A DNA stretch of 64,000 bases. Origin: Sphingomonas leidyi (GTDB lineage Bacteria > Pseudomonadota > Alphaproteobacteria > Sphingomonadales > Sphingomonadaceae). The DNA is taken from assembly GCF_011761945.1 (NCBI RefSeq), contig NZ_JAASQV010000003.1:297538-361537 (forward strand). The letters are read 5' to 3'. The translations under genes were made by a program, and so were the position numbers. Under the pieces are notes generated by a model that searched no databases, was not told the DNA's origin, and saw nothing but the letters and a program-made list of their open reading frames with translations. Shown in pieces: positions 8,369-16,116 of the stretch (positions within the stretch are counted from its first letter, which is position 1; each line of letters begins with the position of its first letter).

Positions 8369-10783
8369 ATGGCGGACGACACCCAGCCCACCGTCGTGCA
8401 TTCGGTGCAGAGCGCGGGCTCGCTGCAGCTGGTGGTGCAGGTTGCCCCGGCATCGGCGATACCGGCCGCGCAGGTGCGGGCCGCCGATATCGCGATGGAC
8501 GCACTCGCCGGCGACGCCGCGCCGGCCACGCCGCCTACGACCGTCCCCGCGCTCGACACGGCGCCGGTCGCCATCACCGACCTGTTCGGCACCCCGGCCG
8601 AAGTGGTGCGGGTCCATGCGCTCGATCCGGATACCGGGCTTCTCCACATCCAGGCGATCCCGCCCCCGGCCGATCCCGCGGCGGACGCGCCTGCCTATCG
8701 GCTCACCATCGGCGACGTCTCCACCTGGTTCGCGCCCGAATCCAAGGCCAATGTCGCCACGCCGAGCAGGCCGGTGCAGGCGCCCCCCGGCCAGGCCGCG
8801 ATCAACTATCTCGGTCGCGACTATGCGGCCTTCACTTCGCTGATGCGCTCGCGCGTGTCGCAGATCGTGCGCGACGATTCCGCCTGGGCGCTCGATCATC
8901 CCGCCGATCCGATGACGACGCTGATCGAAGCGCTCGCCTATGCCGGGGACCATCTCTCGTTCCGCCAGGATGCGGCCGGCACCGAATCCTATTTGCCCAC
9001 CGCGCGCCACCGCCTGTCGCTGCGCCGGCATGCCCGGCTGCGCGACTATGGCGTCAACGACGGGTGCAATGCCCGCACCGCGCTCGTCTTCACGGTGAAG
9101 AGCAATGGCGTGATCCCCGCCGGGCTGCAGGTGGTGACCCAGCAGCCGGGCATCGTGACGATGAACCTGCCCGCCACCCAGGATCTGACGGCGAGCACCA
9201 CCGTGTTCGAGACCATGGCCGATCTCCCGGTGTCGCTGCTGCGCAACAATCTCGCCTATCCGCTGGCGCGCTCGGCCGCCTACACCTTGCCTCAGGGGGC
9301 CATCCAGGCACAGCTCAACACGGCCCAGACCGGGCTCGTCCCCGGCCAGCTGGTCGCCTTCGTCCAGACCGCCGCGCCCGCCGGCGCCGCTCAGCCCTTC
9401 GGCGCCCAGGTCGTGCGGCTGATCAAGGTCGAGCTGCTCCCCAACGGCAACAACCCGCCCTATGCCACCATGATCACCTGGCACCCCGAGGATGCGCTCA
9501 CCAAGCCGCTGACGGTCGCGGTGCAGAACCAGGCGGGCATGGTGCAGCTCTACGGCAATGTCGGGCTGGCTGATCATGGCAGGACCATTGCCGTGACGCC
9601 GATGCCCGATACGGCGCCCGCCGGCCGCGTCTATCGCCCGATCATCGAAGTGGAGGATCCGGTGTCGGCGGCACCGATGCCCGCATCCGTGGCGGCGTTC
9701 GACGGATCGCAGGACATCGCCGAGGCCGCGTTGCTGGTGCCCTCGGCCAAGGCCAGCCTCGCCCCCGATCCGGGGCAGGCCAATCTCTGCGTGAAGATGC
9801 TGGGCGAACGGCCGGGCATGGCCAAGGTCGTCGATCTGTGGACGGCGCGGCAGGACCTGATGAGCACGCCGCCGGCGGGGCGCGCCTTCGCGGCCGCGCC
9901 CGAGGACGGCTATGGCGGCAACCGGCGCCACCTGTTCCTGCGCTTCGGCGACGGAGCGTTGGGAGAAGCGCCGGCCCCGGGAACGACCTTCACTGCCACG
10001 GTGCGCGTCGGCGACGGGCAGAGCGGCCGGGTGCGCGCGAATGCGCTGGTCCAGATCGTCGGCTCCACGCCGATGATCAGCTGGGTCTCGAACCCCCTGC
10101 CCGCGACGCCCGCCCAGCCGGAACTGAACGAAAGCGTCCGCCTGTTCGCGACGACCAGCTTCCGCACCAATCTGCGCGGCATCGATCCGGACGATTGGGA
10201 GCGCCTGGCCCAAAGCGATCCCCTGGTCACCGAAGCCGATGCCCGGCTGGTAAACGGCTATGCGCCCTGCATCGTCGGCATCGCCACCACCACCACCACG
10301 CCCGACGGCTACACCTATCCGATCGCGAAGGCCCGGCTGATGGAATATGCCGTGCTCGGCGCGCCGCCGACGATCCAGCAGGAATCCGACGTGCCGATCA
10401 ATGTCTCGCTGGTCGTCTATTGCTCGCAGGGCTCCAATATCGGCGCCGCGCGCGAACGGCTGCTGCGCCGGATCGGTGCCGGGGCGAAGACCGATGGCGG
10501 CCCGGCGCATTTCCACCCGACCGCATGGCCGCTCGGCCGGCCGGTGATACTCGCCGATCTGATCGCGCTGCTCGGCGCCGATCCGGTGGTATCGCTGGTG
10601 GTCAGCGATCCGGCGATGGACCCCCGCGTGGTATTCCAGACCGTCAGCGGCCGCGACAACACCGTGGACAACATCAAGGCCGGCCGGATCGCGATCGGCT
10701 CGAACGAGCGCGCGCGCGCCGGCAATGACGGTTTCCATCCCGAGCTCGGCATCGTCCGGCTCTTCGTGGCGGCAGCGAAATGA
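8369..10783 (+). CDS. Baseplate assembly protein, J-like (Pvc11-like)
   Basis: An 804-aa protein of the 'putative baseplate assembly protein' family. The N-terminal ~140 residues are Ala/Pro-rich; the family body follows with INYLGRDYAAFTSLMRSRVS, DDSAWALDHPADPMTTLIEA and LAYAGDHLSFRQDAAGTESY (about residues 145-210). The C-terminal part has NRRHLFLRFGDGALGEAP, TVRVGDGQSGRVRANAL and LVTEADARLVNGY, the J-protein region that forms the wedge. The start lies three bases after gp25 and the stop overlaps the next start by ATGA. Length is near the family norm. Confidence 0.9.
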   Translation: MADDTQPTVVHSVQSAGSLQLVVQVAPASAIPAAQVRAADIAMDALAGDAAPATPPTTVPALDTAPVAITDLFGTPAEVVRVHALDPDTGLLHIQAIPPPADPAADAPAYRLTIGDVSTWFAPESKANVATPSRPVQAPPGQAAINYLGRDYAAFTSLMRSRVSQIVRDDSAWALDHPADPMTTLIEALAYAGDHLSFRQDAAGTESYLPTARHRLSLRRHARLRDYGVNDGCNARTALVFTVKSNGVIPAGLQVVTQQPGIVTMNLPATQDLTASTTVFETMADLPVSLLRNNLAYPLARSAAYTLPQGAIQAQLNTAQTGLVPGQLVAFVQTAAPAGAAQPFGAQVVRLIKVELLPNGNNPPYATMITWHPEDALTKPLTVAVQNQAGMVQLYGNVGLADHGRTIAVTPMPDTAPAGRVYRPIIEVEDPVSAAPMPASVAAFDGSQDIAEAALLVPSAKASLAPDPGQANLCVKMLGERPGMAKVVDLWTARQDLMSTPPAGRAFAAAPEDGYGGNRRHLFLRFGDGALGEAPAPGTTFTATVRVGDGQSGRVRANALVQIVGSTPMISWVSNPLPATPAQPELNESVRLFATTSFRTNLRGIDPDDWERLAQSDPLVTEADARLVNGYAPCIVGIATTTTTPDGYTYPIAKARLMEYAVLGAPPTIQQESDVPINVSLVVYCSQGSNIGAARERLLRRIGAGAKTDGGPAHFHPTAWPLGRPVILADLIALLGADPVVSLVVSDPAMDPRVVFQTVSGRDNTVDNIKAGRIAIGSNERARAGNDGFHPELGIVRLFVAAAK

Positions 10784-13700
10784 GCGGGAACGGCCCCGAC
10801 GACGAGATCTCGGCCGGGCTGGGCGACTATGCCAGCTTCAAGCAGGAGATGCTCGACCTGATCCCGCGCGTGGTGGTCAACAGCGGCGGGAAATCGGTCT
10901 CCCAGCCGCTCGCCCGGCTCGACCGCAACGTCCCCACTGATCCCACCCTCGCGCTGGTGGATGCCTTCGCCGAAGTGGCGGACGTGCTGTCCTTCTACCA
11001 GGATCGCGTGCTCAACGAGGGCTATCTCTCCACCGCGGTGGAATATCGCAGCCTCGCGCTGATCGGACGCGGGCTCGGCGAGACGACCGGCATGCATATC
11101 GGCGCGACCGCCGAGATCGCGGTATTCGCGCAGCCCGGCGATCCGGTGATCGTGCCGAAGGGCTCCGCGATCCAGGCGACGCCGCCCGCCTCGCGCGGAT
11201 CGAACAGCGCGGCGACAAGCGGCCCGACCGGCAGCGGCGGCGCCGCGTCGACGGCCACCAACCAGACGGCGGCGGCGACATCGGCCACGGCCGCCGCCAG
11301 TTCCGCGAGCGCGGCCGCCGTCGCGGCGGCGGCGGTATTCGAGACGGCGACGCAGCTTACCGCCGTCTCGTCGCTCAACCAGCTCACGCCCCTGCAGACG
11401 CGCCCGGCCTGGGTCACCGCGGACGCCACCGAACTGCTGCTCGCCGGCACCGGGCTCGGTCTGCAGGTCGGCGACTTCCTGCTCTACAAGCGCGTCGATC
11501 CCGCCCCGATCCAATGGGTGCGGCTCACCGTGTTCTCGGTCAACGAGAATCATGTCCTCTCGACCACCACGATCGGCATCGGGGCGCCGATCGGCGAGCA
11601 ATGGGCGGCAAGCGGCGCCACCGACCCGCTGCCCCCGAACGAAGCGAACGGGCTCGAGCTCTACGCGTTCGACCTCACCTGCCGGCTGTTCGGCTACAAC
11701 GCGGCCTCCTGGTCGTCGCAATCGGCGGCGGTGCAGCGGGCGAACACGCCGACCGGCATGGTCCCTTCCGAATTCTCCGAATGGCCGGGCTATGCCATCG
11801 ACCTGAACCAGCTCGATCTCCAGGCGGTCTATCCCAAGGTGCTGCCCGGCAGCCAGTTCCTGCTCGAGACGCCCGAGGACAAGACGCTCGGCATCATCGA
11901 CGCGGTCTCGCGGCAGAACATCTCCGAATTCAACATGTCGGGCCAGGTCACCGAGGTGGAGCTGGCGCCCGATCCCGCCACCCTGCCCACCGGCTCCGCG
12001 CTGATCCCCTCGCGCATGGGGCACAGCGCCACCACGCTCAGCGACGGCCGGGTGCTGCTGGTCGGCGGCATCGGAGTGCAGGGCGTGCTCGACAGCGTCG
12101 AGATCTACGATCCCGCCACCCAGCTCGTCAGCCAGATCGACGCGCTTCCGGAGCCGCGCGCCCTCCACACCGCCACGCTGATCGACGGGAAAGTCTATCT
12201 CGCCGGCGGCGTGATGAAGGACTGGTCGCTGGCGACCGACCTGCTGGTGCTCGACCCCACGTCGATGCGCTTCAGCGCGATCCCGAACGTCACGCTCGCG
12301 ACCCCGCGCGTGGGACACGCGGCCACCCTGCTCCCCAACAACCGCATCATGCTGAGCGGCGGCCTGACCCAGGCGCCGAACGACGCGCACGACAAGATCG
12401 CGGAGTTGTTCGCCGCACTGGAAGCGACGAAGTCGGTCGCCGTCTACGATCCCGCCGCCGCCGATTGGCAGCCCTGCGCCGATCTGGCCAAGGCGCGCGC
12501 CGGGCACAGCGCCACCGTCTGTCCGGTCGTGAAGAGCATGGCCGATGGCGGCGGACCGGCGGTGCCCCCGGTCGCCAACACCGTGATCTTCGTCGGCGGG
12601 CATGACGGGGGCGCCGCGCCGCCGGGCTTCTCGGACACGGGCGCCGCCCTCGGCACGGTATGGGATGATGCCGAGGTCACCAGCACGACCGACTGGCAGC
12701 CGACCGGCAATCTCTATCCGATCCCGCCGGGCCAGGCAGGCGCGCAGGGCCGCTACGATCAGGTTGCGGTGGCGCTCCCGAACAATATGGGTTTCCTCAT
12801 AACCGGCGGCCAGTCCGCCACCGGGCCGGTGGGCGACGACTGGCTTGTCGGCGCCTTTGCCGCCTATCAGGCCGACGGCAGCATCAGCGCGGTGCCGACC
12901 TTCGTCGTCGCCCCGCCGCTCAGCGAAGCCCGCTCCAACCATGCCGCCGCGCTGCTGCCCGGCAACAAGGTCGCCGTCGCGGGCGGCATCGCCGGCAACA
13001 GGGTGCTCGCCACGGTCGAGACGTTCGCGGTGAGCCCGGGCGTGAGCATTCCGTTCAACGGCGGCAAGGTGCTGGCGCCCAGCATCGTCGGCGCGCCGCT
13101 GCCCAATCCGCAGGGCTATCCCGCCTTCGCGGCGCTGGCCCAGGACTTCCTGTTGCTCGCCGGCGGCATCTCCGCGCTGCCCGCCGAACCCGGCACGCCC
13201 CCCACCTATACCGGTGCCGTGGTCGCGCTGGATGCCGATGTCGGCACGTTCCAGACGCTGCCCGGACCGGTGCTGACCACGCCGTTCACGCTCGCGCCCA
13301 CCGGCACGATCCTGCTCGCCGACGGCACGATCCTGATCGTCGGCGCGACTCAGCCGGAGCCCTTTCCGCAGCCGACGACGACCATGACCGGCTTCGCATG
13401 GACCTTCGATCCCACCACCGGCCTGTCGACCGCGGCCGGCGCGCCCATCGCGCCCCGCATCGGCGCGACGCTGTCGCTCCTTGCCAATGGCACCGTCCTC
13501 TATGCCGGCGGCTACGGCCTGGGCGATGACGGCTATGCGGTGCTCGATACCGCCGAGGTCTATGATCCCAAGAGCCGCACCTTCCGCAAGGTGGGCAACA
13601 AGATGACGACGCCGCGCTGCGGCCATAGCGCGACCGTGCTCACCGATGGTTCGGTGCTGCTCGCGGGCGGGTTCGCGGTTCCGCCGATCACCTATGACCT

Positions 13701-16116
13701 GCCCGGGCTCGAGGCGATCTATGTGCCCAGCCTCCACACGGCCGAGACCTTCGCCACCGCCACCCAGACCTTCACCGCGATCACCACCGTGCTCGACAGG
13801 GGCTTCGCCCTGCACTCGGCGACGCTGCTCGCCAATGGCGACGTGCTGATCGCCGGCGGCTTCAGCGCGTTCCAATCCGAAGCGCCGTTCGACGAGATCC
13901 AGATCTGGCCCATAACCCAGGCCGCGGTGTTCAACATCGCCGCCCAGGCCTTTGCGACGATCGCGGACATGCCGGTGCCGCGCGCGATGCATTCGGCAAC
14001 CCTGCTGCCCGATGCCAGGGTGCTGCTCGCCGGGGGGGCGATCGACTGGACCATGGAGCCCAGCGCCAGCAGCGTCCTGTTCGATCCCACCAGCTTCGCC
14101 TTCTCCTCCGGCCCCATGCTCGATGCCGCACGCCGGTCGCAGGGCGCGGTGCTCGTCGAACAGGGCGTGCTGATGCTGGGCGGCGACACCAATTCGACCT
14201 ATGAGATCGTGCCGCCGGACGGAGGCAGCACCCAGCCGGTCTATCCGTTGCCGATCGTGCTGCCCTCGCCCGACTATCCCAATCTCGTGTCGCTCACCGA
14301 GGGGGTGAATCCGATCCCGCTCGCCAATCACGGCGTCTATGCCTTTGGCGGCCAGGTCGATGGCAACGGCAATTCGACCTGCACCGCCGTGCTCTATGTC
14401 GAGGCACCGCCGCCGGCGGATTCGGACGCCCGGCGCCAGGCGCTGGTCTATACCCAGAGCCAGCAGCTGAGCCTCGCGCCGCCGATCGACGACGCGCCAC
14501 TACCCGGCAACACGCCGACCCCCGGCAATCCCACCCTGCCGGACGACACGCTGGTGCTCACCGGCCTGATCGACCAGATCGTGGTGGGCCAGGCGCTCCT
14601 GCTCGCCGGCAACCCGCCGCTGGCGACGACGGTGGGCAAGGTGTGGCCGATCGGCGCGCCGACGGCGCTCGCGGAAGGCACGCTCGTCATGGTCTACGGG
14701 CCGATTCCGCAGGGCGGCGCGAAGCAGGACGGCAAATGGTGGTGGGCCAATATCCCGGATATCGGCAACCTCTCGCTCCAGACCGATCCGGCGGGCGATC
14801 CGCCTTCGGACTTCGCCTATCTCTCCGGCAACGGCACCACCATCGGCAACGTCACTTCCGCGCAGCTCGCATTGTTCAACCGCCCGGTCCAGAGCGAGGC
14901 GGTGACCGTGAAGGCGATCGCGAAATCGTCCAGCGACAATACCACCACCCTGACCCTGCAGGAGCCGCTGCGCTACCTCTACGACCGCACCACCACCACC
15001 GTGTACGGCAATGTGGTCGAGGTGACCCAGGGAAGCACGGTCGCGGGCGAGGTGCTCGGCAATGGCGACGGGCAGAAGCCGTTCCAGCAATTCCTGCTCA
15101 AGCAGGCACCGCTGACCTGGCTCGAGGAAGCCGACGGGACGATCGCGCCGCAGCTCAGCGTGACCGTCAACGGCGCCGTCTGGCAATGCGTGGAGGCGCT
15201 GGGCAGCATGGGGCCGGATGCGCGTGCCTATCAGCTCACCCAGGATGCCCAGGGTCGCGCGCAGATCACCTTCGGCGACAGCGTCCACGGGCTGCGGCCG
15301 CCGACGGGCACGGACAATATCGTCGCCACCTATCGCGTCGGCGCGGGGGTGAACGGCAATGTCGCCGCCGGAAGCATCACGCGCGCGCCGATGGGGGTGG
15401 GCGGGATCAAGAGCGTGCTCAATCCGGTCGCCGCGAGCGGCGGGATCGGGGCGCCGCCGCGCAGCACGCTGCGCGCCCTGATTCCGACGGGCGCCCAGGA
15501 TCTGGGACGGATCGTCACGCGGCAGGACATGGTCAGCTTCGTCCTCAACCGCCCCGAAGTGAGCGCGGCGGTGCTCACGGTCGTCCAGGGTGACGGCACG
15601 CTCCCGCGAGCGCGACATTCGGTCTTCCTGCTCACGCTCGCCGGCCCCGACAACGAAGTGCCGGACATGCTGTCGCCGGCATTCAAGTCGCTCACGGCCG
15701 CCGTCGATACCGCGCAGGCGACCAGGCTCGACATTCGCCTGCTCCCCTTCGAACCGCTTCCGTTCAAGGTGCAGGGCTGGTTCGCTGCCGATACGGGCGC
15801 CGACGTCCATGCGATCCAGCAATCGATCGGCGATGCGCTTCGGGCGGCCTATGCGCTGCCGGCAATGGCATTCGACGAGCTGGTCCGGGCCGGCGAGATC
15901 ATCCGCATCGTCGAAGGCGTGGACGGCGTGACGAAGGCCGGTGTCGACAAGCTCTGGGCGCCCACCGAATCGGGCACCTCCTCCGGTGCGCCGGACCAGC
16001 AGGTGCTGGCGCCCAAATCCGCGCAGCTCGATCCGGTGACCGGCGCGCAGATCCTGTACATCAGCGCCGACGCGGACGCGGTAACCTTCGCTGAACGGAC
16101 GGGGGCCAAGCAATGA
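10780..16116 (+). CDS. Giant baseplate J-like protein with inserted Kelch-type beta-propellers
   Basis: A 1778-aa protein. Residues 1 to about 130 are J-like (TLALVDAFAEVADVLSFYQD, NEGYLSTAVEYRSLALIGR). About 140-190 is an Ala/Ser/Thr-rich linker. About 405-1205 contains 13-14 Kelch/galactose-oxidase-like repeats, seen as recurring HSATLL-x-DG-x-VLLAGG blocks such as MGHSATTLSDGRVLLVGG, CGHSATVLTDGSVLLAGG and MHSATLLPDARVLLAGG. About 1330-1778 returns to the J-like fold (AQITFGDSVHGLRPP, YRVGAGVNGNVAAGSITRAP, PTGAQDLGRIVTRQDMVSF). So one baseplate subunit carries enough blades for one large or two ordinary propellers. It overlaps both neighbours by ATGA. Target binding or particle decoration is inferred from the fold class, not shown. 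Confidence 0.88.
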   Translation: MSGNGPDDEISAGLGDYASFKQEMLDLIPRVVVNSGGKSVSQPLARLDRNVPTDPTLALVDAFAEVADVLSFYQDRVLNEGYLSTAVEYRSLALIGRGLGETTGMHIGATAEIAVFAQPGDPVIVPKGSAIQATPPASRGSNSAATSGPTGSGGAASTATNQTAAATSATAAASSASAAAVAAAAVFETATQLTAVSSLNQLTPLQTRPAWVTADATELLLAGTGLGLQVGDFLLYKRVDPAPIQWVRLTVFSVNENHVLSTTTIGIGAPIGEQWAASGATDPLPPNEANGLELYAFDLTCRLFGYNAASWSSQSAAVQRANTPTGMVPSEFSEWPGYAIDLNQLDLQAVYPKVLPGSQFLLETPEDKTLGIIDAVSRQNISEFNMSGQVTEVELAPDPATLPTGSALIPSRMGHSATTLSDGRVLLVGGIGVQGVLDSVEIYDPATQLVSQIDALPEPRALHTATLIDGKVYLAGGVMKDWSLATDLLVLDPTSMRFSAIPNVTLATPRVGHAATLLPNNRIMLSGGLTQAPNDAHDKIAELFAALEATKSVAVYDPAAADWQPCADLAKARAGHSATVCPVVKSMADGGGPAVPPVANTVIFVGGHDGGAAPPGFSDTGAALGTVWDDAEVTSTTDWQPTGNLYPIPPGQAGAQGRYDQVAVALPNNMGFLITGGQSATGPVGDDWLVGAFAAYQADGSISAVPTFVVAPPLSEARSNHAAALLPGNKVAVAGGIAGNRVLATVETFAVSPGVSIPFNGGKVLAPSIVGAPLPNPQGYPAFAALAQDFLLLAGGISALPAEPGTPPTYTGAVVALDADVGTFQTLPGPVLTTPFTLAPTGTILLADGTILIVGATQPEPFPQPTTTMTGFAWTFDPTTGLSTAAGAPIAPRIGATLSLLANGTVLYAGGYGLGDDGYAVLDTAEVYDPKSRTFRKVGNKMTTPRCGHSATVLTDGSVLLAGGFAVPPITYDLPGLEAIYVPSLHTAETFATATQTFTAITTVLDRGFALHSATLLANGDVLIAGGFSAFQSEAPFDEIQIWPITQAAVFNIAAQAFATIADMPVPRAMHSATLLPDARVLLAGGAIDWTMEPSASSVLFDPTSFAFSSGPMLDAARRSQGAVLVEQGVLMLGGDTNSTYEIVPPDGGSTQPVYPLPIVLPSPDYPNLVSLTEGVNPIPLANHGVYAFGGQVDGNGNSTCTAVLYVEAPPPADSDARRQALVYTQSQQLSLAPPIDDAPLPGNTPTPGNPTLPDDTLVLTGLIDQIVVGQALLLAGNPPLATTVGKVWPIGAPTALAEGTLVMVYGPIPQGGAKQDGKWWWANIPDIGNLSLQTDPAGDPPSDFAYLSGNGTTIGNVTSAQLALFNRPVQSEAVTVKAIAKSSSDNTTTLTLQEPLRYLYDRTTTTVYGNVVEVTQGSTVAGEVLGNGDGQKPFQQFLLKQAPLTWLEEADGTIAPQLSVTVNGAVWQCVEALGSMGPDARAYQLTQDAQGRAQITFGDSVHGLRPPTGTDNIVATYRVGAGVNGNVAAGSITRAPMGVGGIKSVLNPVAASGGIGAPPRSTLRALIPTGAQDLGRIVTRQDMVSFVLNRPEVSAAVLTVVQGDGTLPRARHSVFLLTLAGPDNEVPDMLSPAFKSLTAAVDTAQATRLDIRLLPFEPLPFKVQGWFAADTGADVHAIQQSIGDALRAAYALPAMAFDELVRAGEIIRIVEGVDGVTKAGVDKLWAPTESGTSSGAPDQQVLAPKSAQLDPVTGAQILYISADADAVTFAERTGAKQ

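Noticed and set aside
10417..14331. 1304-codon antisense frame across the J-like and Kelch genes
   Set aside because: It crosses two confident plus-strand genes and has shadow composition.
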